Origin: Chitinophagales bacterium
GTDB taxonomy: Bacteria; Bacteroidota; Bacteroidia; Chitinophagales; Saprospiraceae
Reading direction: 5' to 3'
Assembly: GCA_013297745.1 (NCBI GenBank)
Contig: JAAFIM010000021.1
Location: forward strand, 1-52,805
Length of the DNA stretch: 52,805 nt
The notes beneath the pieces are model-generated. The model did no database searches. It was not told the DNA's origin and saw only the letters and a list, made by a program, of their open reading frames with translations. The position numbers and the translations under genes were made by a program. Shown in pieces: positions 43,483-52,491 of this stretch; the stretch's first letter is position 1, and each line of letters begins with the position of its first letter.

Positions 43483-43976
43483 AGGTTTAAATCATCGCAA
43501 AGCTGGCTATATTTCTCCCCCAACTCATCGGGATTGCTGCGGTAATTGGACAAGCCAACTGTATCAAATTCGTCTAAATTACCCTTTTTTTGAACCCCCA
43601 AATGGCGCAAGGCTTCGTTTATGTACAAGATATTTTTATCCGCATTTTGCTCTTCTCGGAAAACATTAGCGAATTGAGCGCCAATTCCCGCAAAATAATC
43701 TGTGTTGATTAACGCAAATTCCAAAATTTTGGCGCGCGAAATGGCTTTTAAAACCGCGTATAAACATTTTTCGCTGGGAACAAACCTTTGCTGCGGGTTG
43801 TGAATATCCAAATAGCCCTCAACAGGTAAAATATGTTGCCAATAAGCCGCATAATAAAAATCCACGTAGAACATAGTCAGCCCAAAACCCAAATCAACAG
43901 GCTGTAAATCAAACTCTTGCGCTTTCTGTTCATCAAATTTTCCCTTCAATACTAAAGCTGTGATATTATGCCCCAT
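43479..43976 (-). CDS. Hypothetical cytosolic protein
   Basis: I do not recognise this soluble 165-residue protein, which has no signal peptide. It begins MGHNITALVLKGKFDEQKA and includes YFAGIGAQFANVFREE and NILYINEALRHLGVQKKG. Its stop overlaps the start of the exported hypothetical protein downstream, so the two form a coupled pair. Context gives no function. Confidence 0.7.
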   Translation of the reverse strand: MGHNITALVLKGKFDEQKAQEFDLQPVDLGFGLTMFYVDFYYAAYWQHILPVEGYLDIHNPQQRFVPSEKCLYAVLKAISRAKILEFALINTDYFAGIGAQFANVFREEQNADKNILYINEALRHLGVQKKGNLDEFDTVGLSNYRSNPDELGEKYSQLCDDLNL

Positions 43977-44017
43977 AATTTTACTTATTGAAAAATAGAA
44001 ACGTTATTGCTATAATT

Positions 44018-45022
44018 TTAGCGGTTTTTAACCCCCTGCACCAACTGTTGGGGGAAAGATTGGGGGAAATTTTCCACATTTTCAAACCCCAAGGGAATAT
44101 CCCGCCCGTGAAAAGGTTCGTAATTGGTGCGGAATAAATAATCCCAAACGGACAAAGTTAGCCCAAAATTGACTCCAGTCAGCCGCGCTTGGGGTAGTTC
44201 TTTGGCGTGATGCCAAATGTGCATTTCGGGGCTGTTGAAAATGTACTTCCAAACATCTTTTAATAAAATAGCTGATAAAACACTCCCGCCGACTGTCGCT
44301 AAAAAATAACTAAAAGATTGAAAATCAAACACATACACAGCTAAAAACAAACCAATTACTGAACCGAAAGCAGCAGCTTTTTGCGCGGGGCGGAGGTAAA
44401 AATTGGCGTGATTGTAATGTCCTACAGTAATGGCGAAAATGTGCATCACGAAAAAATCGTGCAAACCAATCCCCAGCAAAGCCAAAGGCAGGTATTCTAA
44501 CGTTCTGTACACTATAGTTTCCCCCCAATGATAGCGCAAATGCGCCCCCCAGCCCATTTCTTGAGTAGAATGGTGAACTTTGTGAAATTCCCACAAAAAC
44601 GTGGATTTATGCAGCAAACGGTGCGTATTCCATTGCACAAAATCGCGGATAACAAACCCAATCAACAAAATCGCCCAAGCGGGTAACTGTTGCAAAGGGT
44701 TGATAGTCAATAAATTAACCCCTGTTATACTCTGTACGGTTTGGCTGAAAAAATCGGCGACTATAGTACTCGCTGCGTTGTAAATTATCAGCGAAAAGAG
44801 GAAAAAATTGAAAAAATTATAGAATAAATCCAGCCAAAAATCTTTTCTAATCACTTTTTGCCCCTTACGCCAGGGCATAAATAACTCTAAAAGTAGGAAA
44901 ATAACGGACACAATCAGCCACCACAGGAAGTAGTTTTTCCACCACAATCCCGTTTGGAAGGTCAGTTCAGACCACATATAATTAAAATAGCCTGTGTAAG
45001 CGTTGCTAATTTTTTCCCACAT
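44018..45022 (-). CDS. Sterol desaturase / fatty acid hydroxylase family membrane oxygenase
   Basis: The 334-residue inner-membrane protein belongs to the di-iron fatty acid hydroxylase superfamily. The histidine clusters are HRLLH, HKVHHS (with RYHWGE following), GHYNHAN and HIWHHAK. Five to six hydrophobic segments surround them (FLWWLIVSVIFLLLELF, WAILLIGFVIRDFVQW). Such enzymes insert oxygen or a double bond into lipids; the substrate cannot be read from the sequence. It is single on its strand, 39 bases after the 45062 stop, and could be transcribed with msrB and pdxJ. Confidence 0.87.
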   Translation of the reverse strand: MWEKISNAYTGYFNYMWSELTFQTGLWWKNYFLWWLIVSVIFLLLELFMPWRKGQKVIRKDFWLDLFYNFFNFFLFSLIIYNAASTIVADFFSQTVQSITGVNLLTINPLQQLPAWAILLIGFVIRDFVQWNTHRLLHKSTFLWEFHKVHHSTQEMGWGAHLRYHWGETIVYRTLEYLPLALLGIGLHDFFVMHIFAITVGHYNHANFYLRPAQKAAAFGSVIGLFLAVYVFDFQSFSYFLATVGGSVLSAILLKDVWKYIFNSPEMHIWHHAKELPQARLTGVNFGLTLSVWDYLFRTNYEPFHGRDIPLGFENVENFPQSFPQQLVQGVKNR

Positions 45023-45061
45023 AATCCGCTTATTTTATAAATTTAATCCGCTAAAATGCGA

Positions 45062-45775
45062 CTATTTGAGCCTATCCAAGTACATTTGGACGGTGTTATT
45101 CATACCATAGTACAAACTATCCACCACAAAAGCGTGCCCTATAGAAACCTCTAAAAGGTTGGGAATCAACTGTTTGAAATACGCTAAATTTTGTAAGTTC
45201 AAATCGTGTCCAGCATTAACCCCCAAACCCACTTCGGCAGCGACTTGAGCAGTTTTTACAAAATCGGCTATAGCTTGCGCCTTATCCGTATGAAAATTTT
45301 TGGCATAATCGCCCGTGTACAATTCTATCCTATCCGCGCCCGTTTTTTTGGCAGCTTCCACCAATTTTGGGTCTGGGTTTAAGAAAATAGAAACCCGAAT
45401 TTGCTCTTTTTGCAAAGTTTTGACGATGTCGGATAGATAATTTTGGTAAGTTATCGTGTCCCAACCGCTATCAGAAGTCAGCGCGTGGTCAGCATCGGGC
45501 ACAAGCGTGCATTGAGCGGGGCGATTTTTCAACACTTCGTCCATAAAACGCTGCTGGGGTTTGCCCTCTATGTTCAATTCTGTTTTCAAAACCGCTTTGA
45601 GCGCGGCAATATCGGCGAATTTGGCGTGTCTTTCGTCAGGGCGCGGGTGAATAGTAATCCCATTTGCGCCAAACTGCTCCAATTCTTGCGCAATTTTGAT
45701 AACGTCGGGATAATTTGCCCCGCGAGAGTTGCGAATAAGGGCGATTTTATTAACGTTGATGCTAAACTTTGTCAT
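45062..45775 (-). CDS. pdxJ: Pyridoxine 5'-phosphate synthase
   Basis: The 237-residue cytosolic TIM-barrel enzyme condenses 1-deoxyxylulose 5-phosphate with 3-amino-1-hydroxyacetone phosphate to form pyridoxine 5'-phosphate. Visible are NVNKIALIRNSRG, the phosphate-binding ITIHPRPDERHA, CTLVPD and the C-terminal SIGHAFVVDSLYYGM. The length is normal. Its ATG shares one base with the msrB stop (TAATG), so translation is coupled. pdxA is not in the window. Confidence 0.95.
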   Translation of the reverse strand: MTKFSINVNKIALIRNSRGANYPDVIKIAQELEQFGANGITIHPRPDERHAKFADIAALKAVLKTELNIEGKPQQRFMDEVLKNRPAQCTLVPDADHALTSDSGWDTITYQNYLSDIVKTLQKEQIRVSIFLNPDPKLVEAAKKTGADRIELYTGDYAKNFHTDKAQAIADFVKTAQVAAEVGLGVNAGHDLNLQNLAYFKQLIPNLLEVSIGHAFVVDSLYYGMNNTVQMYLDRLK

Positions 45776-46305
45776 TATTTTTTCTCTAAAATTAGACTAA
45801 CCGAATTTATACAATAACGCAACCCTGTAGGCGCGGGGCCATCGTCAAAAACGTGCCCCAAATGTCCCCCACAACGGTTGCAAACCACCTCAACCCGCTG
45901 CATTCCGTGCGAATTATCCACAATTTCGCCCACATTTTTGGGATGAATGGGCTGATAATAACTCGGCCAACCCGTACCCGAATCAAATTTGGTTTTGCTA
46001 TCAAAAAGGGGCAAACGGCAAGCAGCACAGCAGTAAGTTCCCGCCTCTTTGCTATTGGCGTATTTGCCCGTAAAGGCGCGTTCTGTACCCTTTTCGCGCA
46101 AGACGTAAAAAGCCATCTCATCCAAATTTTTCTTCCATTCTTCTGGCGTTTTTTCTATTTTTTTGCCATCCCAAGCGAGCGCAGAATCAATTTTAACAGA
46201 TTGATTATCAGCAGCTTGCGCTGAAACATTAACTACTTTTTGCTGACAAGCGCAAAAATTCAATAAGCCCACAATAACGCAAAACAAAAGGTTTTTAAAC
46301 TGCAT
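45775..46305 (-). CDS. msrB: Peptide methionine-R-sulfoxide reductase B, exported
   Basis: The 176-residue enzyme reduces methionine-R-sulfoxide in proteins. The zinc site is YCCAAC and [13 protein letters not shown], the catalytic Cys is C165 in RYCINSVSL, and the substrate motif [11 protein letters not shown] is complete. The N-terminal 20 residues ([19 protein letters not shown]) look like a lipoprotein or signal sequence, so it works in the periplasm. It is co-translated with pdxJ. Confidence 0.96.
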   Translation of the reverse strand: MQFKNLLFCVIVGLLNFCACQQKVVNVSAQAADNQSVKIDSALAWDGKKIEKTPEEWKKNLDEMAFYVLREKGTERAFTGKYANSKEAGTYCCAACRLPLFDSKTKFDSGTGWPSYYQPIHPKNVGEIVDNSHGMQRVEVVCNRCGGHLGHVFDDGPAPTGLRYCINSVSLILEKK

Positions 46306-46342
46306 AATTTAGCCCTATTTTATAAATTATTGATAGAAAAAT

Positions 46343-47626
46343 TTAGCTCACCAACACCTCAATCAGTTGGTTTTTATCAAAATATGTTCGCGCCAACTCC
46401 CGCAACTCTTTGCTGGTTATAGACTGGCTTACGGCGATAAGATTGTGGAAAAAATCGGGTTGCAAATTCGCTTTCACCATATCCGAGAGTAAATTGGAAA
46501 CGTTGAAAAAACCATCCAAAGCGTTGAGAAACGAACCCATAAGATAACTGCGCACCATCTCAAGTTCGGATTTTGGTATCAATTTTTCGGTTAAAATCTC
46601 CATTTCTTGATAAATCTGCGCTACAGCATCCACTTTTACCCCTTGACCAACCTCTGTATCCAGATAAAAATAACCATCTTGCGCCAAATCATCCACAGAA
46701 GAATAAGCACCGTAAGTATAACCCTTGTCCTCGCGCAAATTTTGCATCAATCGCGCACCAAAATAACCCCCAAAAACTGTGTTCAAAACGTGAAAACCGG
46801 CAAAATCGGGGTGATTTTTATTAAATAAACGCCGACCGATGCGGATAGAAGTTTGCATATTATCCTTTTTATCCAAAAAAAGCTGCAATTTTTCCCCTTT
46901 TATCGCGGGAACGTTGGGATGGGGGGGAATTTCTACGGGCTGTCCTGATCTCAATTTGCCCAAGTATTGGTTCAATAGGTGGAGAACTTGCTCGTCTATT
47001 TTGCCCGAAAGGGCGATTTTACAATTTACAGCCGTATAAGTTTGCTGATAAAACAGTTTTAAGTCCTCTGCCTGCAGAGAATCGTATAATTCAAAACTGC
47101 TGTTATAACCGTAAGGATGTTGGCTACCAAAGATTTTTTCGGTGAGGCAGCGATAAGCTACAAAATCTCCTTTGGTTAAATCCACTTTTAGCCGCTCTTT
47201 ATTCCGTTTTATCAGCGTTTGCAGCTCATCGGGGGGAAAGTTGGCTTCGGTCAGGATTTCCATAATCAAACCCAAAATGGGTTCAAAATGTCTCTTTAAG
47301 CAAAAAACTTGTAGGCTGCTGCTATCAAATTCGTCATTTATTTTTAACTTTGTGCCAAAATACTCTAATTTGTCAGCCAACTCAGCCGCAGTAGAACGGT
47401 TTGTACCCATTTTTAGCATTTTAGCGGTCAGCCGAGACAGCATTTTGCGAGGTTCTTGCCAGCGTCCCGCAGCAAAAATCAACTCTAATTTTATCACCTC
47501 TTGCTCTCCAATGGGCAAATAATGGGCTAAAATGCCATTATCTAAACGCACGATTTCAGCTTTTGGCACTTGTAGCGACCGAATGGGCACAGCGGAGATA
47601 TTGGGGGGGGTATTTCTAACGGACAT
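46343..47626 (-). CDS. Non-catalytic M16 family peptidase homologue
   Basis: The 427-residue protein is an M16 (insulinase-like) protein by length and by its C-terminal motifs VFGGYFGARLMQNLREDKGYTYG. The zinc motif HxxEH is missing: its place near RKMLSRLTAKMLKMGT has neither His nor Glu. It should be an inactive partner subunit, as in paired M16 peptidases, but no catalytic partner is beside it. A frame reaching 47653 exists, but a -7 box at 47651-47658 lies on that part, so the ATG at 47626 is the start. No signal peptide is present. Confidence 0.88.
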   Translation of the reverse strand: MSVRNTPPNISAVPIRSLQVPKAEIVRLDNGILAHYLPIGEQEVIKLELIFAAGRWQEPRKMLSRLTAKMLKMGTNRSTAAELADKLEYFGTKLKINDEFDSSSLQVFCLKRHFEPILGLIMEILTEANFPPDELQTLIKRNKERLKVDLTKGDFVAYRCLTEKIFGSQHPYGYNSSFELYDSLQAEDLKLFYQQTYTAVNCKIALSGKIDEQVLHLLNQYLGKLRSGQPVEIPPHPNVPAIKGEKLQLFLDKKDNMQTSIRIGRRLFNKNHPDFAGFHVLNTVFGGYFGARLMQNLREDKGYTYGAYSSVDDLAQDGYFYLDTEVGQGVKVDAVAQIYQEMEILTEKLIPKSELEMVRSYLMGSFLNALDGFFNVSNLLSDMVKANLQPDFFHNLIAVSQSITSKELRELARTYFDKNQLIEVLVS

Positions 47627-47650
47627 ATTTATCAAAATACAATTTTGGGG

Positions 47651-47658
47651 CAAAAATA
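47651..47658 (-). promoter_or_regulatory. -7 box (TATTTTTG) for the M16 homologue
   Basis: TATTTTTG on the minus strand fits TAnnTTTG and lies 24 bases before the chosen start at 47626. It rules out the ATG at 47653 as the start. No clear -33 box. Confidence 0.45.
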
Positions 47659-47709
47659 GCCTTTTTTTTTATTTTTTTAACCTAATTTTTGATTTTTTAA
47701 CATTTTTTT

Positions 47710-48741
47710 ATGCAAACATTAACCCCATTACTTAAAGCCAAAGCGGCTATTTTAACCCAAATTGAACAAAACGCGTATATTTATTATGTAAATGCGGCTG
47801 GGCTTTTGCACCAATACAATGTTCAAACCGCTCATAATCAATTAGTTGTAGATAGTTCCACTTGGTTGATTTTGGATGAAAATATAAGCTTGTACGCGTA
47901 TAAAAATTATGTGGCTGTGGTCAATTCCCGCCAAGTCTATGGGTTTGTGTACGATGTGGTAGCGGATGAAACCGCTTTATTTATGAAAAGGGGCGATTAT
48001 CAGGTAGAACATTGCAGTTTTCCGCTCGCTTTTTTGGATATAGACGGGCAAAGTTGCTGCTTGCACGGCACAGATTGGAACCGATTGGATATTTTCAACC
48101 TAGAAACCAAAACCTATATCACAGATAGGGAAACAGAAAAGTACGATTTTGACTATTTCCACAGTTTATTGGCAGTAAGCCCCGACCAACAAAATTTTGT
48201 GGTCAATGGTTGGCATTGGTCGCCTTACGATGCGATTTATCGGTTCAAAGTGAGCGAATTTATGGAAAATTATGAATTAGCAAATCAAATCGTGGGCGAT
48301 TATGAACGTTCAGGTTACAATTGGGACAGACCTTTATGCTGGGTTGATAATCAAACCATTGCGTTAATTTTTTCTGATAGAGAAAGTGGCGAAGGGGACG
48401 AATTAAACCCCAAAGCTTATATTTTGTTGGCAAACATAGCCAATGAAGAAACACAACAAACCACGGTTGAAATTTTAGATGCTGATTTTGTCCGCACTTT
48501 TTTATTGAATAAAGAGGGAGAAGCACAAGGCAAATTATTTTATAACGCTCAAAAAGACCATTTTGTCATCAGCACCAATCTAATCCGTTGGGCGATAATA
48601 AATAGAGCGGGGCAAGTGATTTTTCACAGCGGCACAAAAGAACTAGACCAATTTTTTTTGGTAGATTATTTGCCTGAATTAAATATCTGTTTATTAGAAA
48701 CTCGCCAGAACGAATTTAGCCTTTTTCAGCCAGCCATATAA
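47710..48741 (+). CDS. Hypothetical beta-propeller-like protein
   Basis: The 343-residue soluble protein has no signal peptide and no family that I recognise. Its alternating strands and phrases such as YAYKNYVAVVNSRQVYGFVYD, LLAVSPDQQNFVVNGWHWSP and LLETRQNEFSLF suggest a beta-propeller (WD40-like) fold. It is divergent from the M16 homologue. Its 3' end is repeated: the last 24 bases around the stop are duplicated (48721-48768). Confidence 0.75.
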   Translation: MQTLTPLLKAKAAILTQIEQNAYIYYVNAAGLLHQYNVQTAHNQLVVDSSTWLILDENISLYAYKNYVAVVNSRQVYGFVYDVVADETALFMKRGDYQVEHCSFPLAFLDIDGQSCCLHGTDWNRLDIFNLETKTYITDRETEKYDFDYFHSLLAVSPDQQNFVVNGWHWSPYDAIYRFKVSEFMENYELANQIVGDYERSGYNWDRPLCWVDNQTIALIFSDRESGEGDELNPKAYILLANIANEETQQTTVEILDADFVRTFLLNKEGEAQGKLFYNAQKDHFVISTNLIRWAIINRAGQVIFHSGTKELDQFFLVDYLPELNICLLETRQNEFSLFQPAI

Positions 48742-48768
48742 TTTCTTTTTCAGCCAGCCATATAATTT
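48721..48768. repeat. 24-bp exact tandem duplication over a stop codon
   Basis: Bases 48721-48744 are identical to 48745-48768. The first copy encodes the last residues and stop of the gene; the second is noncoding. This looks like a recent slippage event. Confidence 0.95.
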
Positions 48769-48923
48769 TTGGAATCGTTTTTTGACCAATTACAACCATT
48801 AATAAACTTATCAAATGGGCGATTTTTCGTTTTTGTGGAACTATTCAGCCAATAAATTGTACTTTGGATAAACAAAACCATTTTTTTTATGTTTTAAGCA
48901 AAAAATAAAACTAAGCAAGGACT

Positions 48924-50393
48924 ATGAAACAAGTTGGGGTTATCGGCGCGGGTATAGCAGGCTTGGCTACAGCGGTACGATTGCAAGCGGCTGGCAAGCA
49001 AGTAACCGTTTTTGAAAAAAATGAGTTTGCAGGGGGAAAATTATCCTCTTTTGAGGCGAAAGGGTATCGATTTGACGCAGGTCCTAGCCTTTTCACGATG
49101 CCGCAATTGGTAGAAGAGTTGTTTTTGGTAGCCAAAAAAGAGATTAAAGATTATTTTTCTTACGAGCGGTTGGAGGTTGTTTGCAATTATTTTTGGAATG
49201 ACCAAAGCCGTTTTATCGCTTGGGCGGATAAAGAAAAATATGCCCAAGAAATGCAAGCAAAATTTGATATTGAGCCAAAAATTTGCTTAGATTATTTCCA
49301 ATTGGCGCGCAAAAAATACGAAGCTACAGAAAATATATTCATCAAACGCTCCCTGCATAAAGTTAGCACCTATTTCAACAAAGATATTTTAGCCTGTATA
49401 GGCGCGATACCTTATCTGAACATTTTTGACACGATGCACAATATCAACAAAAAAACGTTCAAAAATGATAAAGTTGTGCAACTATTCGACCGCTACGCCA
49501 CCTACAACGGCTCCAATCCTTATCAAGCCTCTGGTATTTTGACGATGATACCCCACTTAGAACAAGGCATAGGCACGTTTTTGCCCAAAGGGGGAATGCA
49601 CAGCATCAGCCAATCCGTTTATAAATTAGCACAAGATTTGGGGGTGCGGTTTTATTTCAACAGTCCTGTAGAAAAGATTATTTTGAACGATAAAAAAAAT
49701 AAAGCCACAGGGTTAATCAGCAACGGACAAGTGCATAATTTTGATAAAATAGTGTGCAATATGGACGTTTTTTTCGCCTACGACAAACTATTGACGGGTT
49801 TGAAACGCCCAGAAAAAATCTTAAAACAGGAAAAATCCTCGTCTGCGCTTATTTTCTATTGGGGAGTTAAGCACAATTTTAGCGAATTGGATGTGCATAA
49901 TATCTTCTTTGCTGACGATTATGAGGCTGAATTTAACTCCATTTTCAAGACAAAAACGATTTATAAAGACCCAACCATTTACATAAACATCACCAGCAAA
50001 AGGGAAAAACAAGATGCACCCGACGGGGGAGAAAATTGGTTTGTGATGGTCAATGTGCCTGCTCTTTTGGAACAACACGATTGGGAAAATTGGATAACTG
50101 AATTGCGCGAGATTATAATACAAAAATTGAGCAAATTGTTGAATACCAACATTTTAGAAAAGATAGAAACCGAACAAATTTTAGACCCGCGCAGCATAGA
50201 AAGCCGCACTTTATCCCATTTGGGAGCATTGTACGGGGCGAGTTCCAACGATAGAAACGCAGCATTTTTGCGCCATTCCAACTTTTCCAAGCAAGTTGAA
50301 AATCTATATTTTTGCGGTGGAAGTGTACACCCTGGCGGCGGCATACCGTTATGTTTATCCTCTGCCAAAATCGTAGCGGACGGGATAGAATAA
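48924..50393 (+). CDS. crtD: CrtD-like carotenoid 3,4-desaturase (phytoene desaturase family)
   Basis: The 489-residue FAD enzyme has the N-terminal dinucleotide fold GAGIAGLATA with E-K at the ribose end (TVFEKNEFAGGK) and DAGPSLF. The phrase RYATYNGSNPYQAS and HLEQGIGTFLPKGGMHSI resemble the Bacteroidota CrtD group (1-hydroxycarotenoid 3,4-desaturase) more than phytoene desaturase CrtI. The C-terminal block FCGGSVHPGGGIPL is typical of the family. CrtD puts the 3',4' double bond into a hydrated carotenoid end. It is followed by cruF and crtZ, which fits. A repeat of about 400 bases lies between crtD and cruF. CrtI remains an alternative reading. Confidence 0.85.
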   Translation: MKQVGVIGAGIAGLATAVRLQAAGKQVTVFEKNEFAGGKLSSFEAKGYRFDAGPSLFTMPQLVEELFLVAKKEIKDYFSYERLEVVCNYFWNDQSRFIAWADKEKYAQEMQAKFDIEPKICLDYFQLARKKYEATENIFIKRSLHKVSTYFNKDILACIGAIPYLNIFDTMHNINKKTFKNDKVVQLFDRYATYNGSNPYQASGILTMIPHLEQGIGTFLPKGGMHSISQSVYKLAQDLGVRFYFNSPVEKIILNDKKNKATGLISNGQVHNFDKIVCNMDVFFAYDKLLTGLKRPEKILKQEKSSSALIFYWGVKHNFSELDVHNIFFADDYEAEFNSIFKTKTIYKDPTIYINITSKREKQDAPDGGENWFVMVNVPALLEQHDWENWITELREIIIQKLSKLLNTNILEKIETEQILDPRSIESRTLSHLGALYGASSNDRNAAFLRHSNFSKQVENLYFCGGSVHPGGGIPLCLSSAKIVADGIE

Positions 50394-50790
50394 TTTGGCG
50401 TAGTGCCAAATTACTTGAAAGATAAAAAAATAGCCCCAAGTTAAACAGAAAGGTAAATTTTCGCCGTGCGACGCCAAAAACCAGCGTATGTCGGAGCAGC
50501 CGAACGAACGAGCAAAGCGAGTGATGCAGATTGAGATTTTTTATAAAAAATCTCAACTTCGGCGCGGCGAACGACGGTTTTGCGCTTGTTTTTGAAAAAA
50601 ACACAGCAAAAACGCCTTTTTTCCTTACGGGAGGGCTTCGCCGTTGGCGTTGGCTTTTTTGGTTACTTTTTTGCCATCAAAAAAGTAATAAACCAAAATT
50701 TTAGGCGTAAGCCGTTAAAAAATTTTGCGAGCCCACGTAACTTTTCAAAAATACACCTTTTTTCAAGTAATTTGGCATAATGCCAATAAT
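50391..50790. repeat. Dispersed palindromic element, copy B, with terminal inverted repeats
   Basis: The ends 50391-50420 and 50761-50790 are inverted repeats: the last 17 of TTTCAAGTAATTTGGCA match exactly and 23 of the outer 26 bases agree. The left end is itself a hairpin (TAATTTGGC and GCCAAATTA). Inside, 50463-50735 is copy B of the element at 33772-34032, including GGTTACTTTTTTGCC facing AAAAAAGTAA and TTTTAGGCGTAAGCCGTTAA. A perfect dyad GAGATTTTTTATAAAAAATCTC-like is at about 50534-50555. The element fills the crtD-cruF gap. There is no gene in it. Confidence 0.88.
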
Positions 50791-50828
50791 TTTAACCAAA
50801 CAGCCTTAATTGTAAAAAATAAAACAAG

Positions 50829-51467
50829 TTGAAATACATACCTTTTTATCTAATTTGTATCTATTTGGTGGGTATAACGGGTATGTTATCTCCTTATGCG
50901 GATACATTCGTGTTATTAACCCCGCTCAATTTATTCGTTTCTTTATCGTTAATAACCTTGTACCAACAGCCCAAAGATGCCAATTTTTGGATATTTATAA
51001 CCTTATCGGGTTTATTGGGGTTTATAATAGAAGCAATAGGTACAAGCACAGGGGTTATTTTTGGGCAATATAGTTACGGGCAAACATTAGGATTTAAGAT
51101 ATTGGCAACGCCCTTAACTATGTTCATCAATTGGGCAACGCTAATGTTTTGCAGTTTAATGCTCATCAACCAATTTAATTATAAATTAAACAAGTATATA
51201 AAAAGTGGTTTGGCTGCTCTTTTGATGGTTTTTATGGATTTATTTATAGAACCTGTAGCGGTAAAATTCGATTTTTGGGGTTGGCAAAGCGCGGGTATCA
51301 ACAGTTTTTTGGTTGCGCCCTTGCAAAATTATCTAGCTTGGTTTATTATCTCTTTTGTACTCTATCTATTTTTAACCCCTTTGGTTAATTATTATCAGAA
51401 TAAAGCAGCGGTAAGGCTGTTATATTTACAGTTTATATTCTTTCTTGTGTTGAATTTTGCTTACTAG
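50829..51467 (+). CDS. cruF: Carotenoid 1',2'-hydratase, CruF-type
   Basis: The 212-residue inner-membrane protein resembles the Caroten_synth (PF04240) family, which includes CruF. Six to seven hydrophobic helices are present. The conserved polar pattern is IEAIGTSTGVIFGQYSYG, then FINWATL, then MDLFIEPVAVKFDFWGW and NYLAWF. CruF adds water to the acyclic end of gamma-carotene-type carotenoids, the step before CrtD. The frame starts with TTG at 50829; the first ATG would remove the first 18 residues and part of helix 1, so TTG is preferred. It is 31 bases ahead of crtZ and should be co-transcribed. Confidence 0.82.
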   Translation: MKYIPFYLICIYLVGITGMLSPYADTFVLLTPLNLFVSLSLITLYQQPKDANFWIFITLSGLLGFIIEAIGTSTGVIFGQYSYGQTLGFKILATPLTMFINWATLMFCSLMLINQFNYKLNKYIKSGLAALLMVFMDLFIEPVAVKFDFWGWQSAGINSFLVAPLQNYLAWFIISFVLYLFLTPLVNYYQNKAAVRLLYLQFIFFLVLNFAY

Positions 51468-51497
51468 CCTTTTTAAAAAAATATAATTTTATCAAAA

Positions 51498-51962
51498 ATG
51501 TACTTAATTTATATCCTAATCACAATCGGCACAGCCGCGCTTATGGAATTTATCGCCTGGGCGGCACACAAGTACGTAATGCACGGATTTTTATGGTCGT
51601 GGCACGAAGACCACCACAAACCGCACACAGTTGAGGGATTTTTTCAAAAAAACGACTTATTTTTTCTCGTGTTTGCTATCCCAAGCGCAACCTTTTATAT
51701 TGTGGGTTCTGCTGTTGAGGGTCTTTTTCCCCTATTTTTTGTAGGAGTTGGTATTTCCATTTACGGTTTAATCTATTTTCTAATCCACGATGTTTACATT
51801 CATCAGCGGTTTAAATGGTTTAAACAGTTGGATAATCGCTACTCTCGCGCCATACTAAAAGCACACGGCGCGCACCACGCCAAACAGGGCAAAGAAGAGT
51901 GCGAATCTTTCGGCTTGTTGGTGGTAGATAAGAAATTTTTTAAACACAAAGCGGATAAATAA
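51498..51962 (+). CDS. crtZ: Beta-carotene hydroxylase, CrtZ-type
   Basis: The 154-residue membrane di-iron hydroxylase has all four His motifs of CrtZ: HKYVMH, HEDHH, HDVYIHQ and HGAHH. It adds a 3-hydroxyl to a beta-ionone ring. Four hydrophobic segments are visible. With cruF and crtD it forms a module for saproxanthin-type monocyclic carotenoids. A terminator follows, so this is the last gene of the module. Confidence 0.94.
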   Translation: MYLIYILITIGTAALMEFIAWAAHKYVMHGFLWSWHEDHHKPHTVEGFFQKNDLFFLVFAIPSATFYIVGSAVEGLFPLFFVGVGISIYGLIYFLIHDVYIHQRFKWFKQLDNRYSRAILKAHGAHHAKQGKEECESFGLLVVDKKFFKHKADK

Positions 51963-52003
51963 AAAAAACACAAGTTGCGAAATGTGCGACTTGTGTTTTT
52001 TTA
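51961..52003 (+). terminator. Terminator of the carotenoid module
   Basis: ACACAAGT and ACTTGTGT form a stem with an inner partial pairing and a T run follows; it also has an A run upstream and may work for the convergent DUF695 remnant. Confidence 0.85.
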
Positions 52004-52022
52004 TGAAGTTATGTTTGTGTAG

Positions 52023-52433
52023 TTAATTGGGTCTAAACCGTTCAAATGATTGCCAATATTTATCTTTGTAAATATCGTAAGTTATCCCAAATTTATGCTT
52101 GTTGGTTTGTTGTATCTCAAAAAACACTTTTGAAGGTTTACGAAAATCTTTGCAAGCGAAATAAATATCCCGTTGATTATCTGCTGTTTGCCTTCCAATA
52201 TACAAATATCCGTCCGCATCGGTCAACTGTTGGGTTATATTTTCTTCAATTTCACCCAAACTTTGGTAATCATCTTCATTGGGCAGCCCGTTATTATCCG
52301 TCCCGTCGTACTCGAAAGTAATGACAGCAATCCAAGGGTGCGAAGCTTTTTTATCCCAATCAAGGAGTTGAGTGTTTATAACCGCAATTAACGCGTTTCC
52401 AGTTTGTAATTCTGCTTTTAAGATAGAAGTTGT
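52023..52433 (-). pseudogene. DUF695-like gene, truncated at its 5' end
   Basis: The frame runs from an in-frame stop (52434-52436) to the stop at 52023 and has no proper start codon. It encodes about 137 residues that look like the N-terminal part of the DUF695 domain without its beginning: ILKAELQTGNALIAVINTQL, then KKASHPWIAVITFEYDG, GLPNEDDYQSLGEIEENI and DADGYLYIGRQTADNQRDIYFACKDF. A TTG at 52259 could start a shorter 78-residue product but would drop conserved residues. The function of the domain is unknown. REP-like palindromes and a possible transposase lie just upstream and may explain the loss. Confidence 0.65.
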
Positions 52434-52491
52434 TTAGTAAGAATTTTTCTATATTTTCAATTAAGAAAAATAATCAGCTATGTATTTCAAG

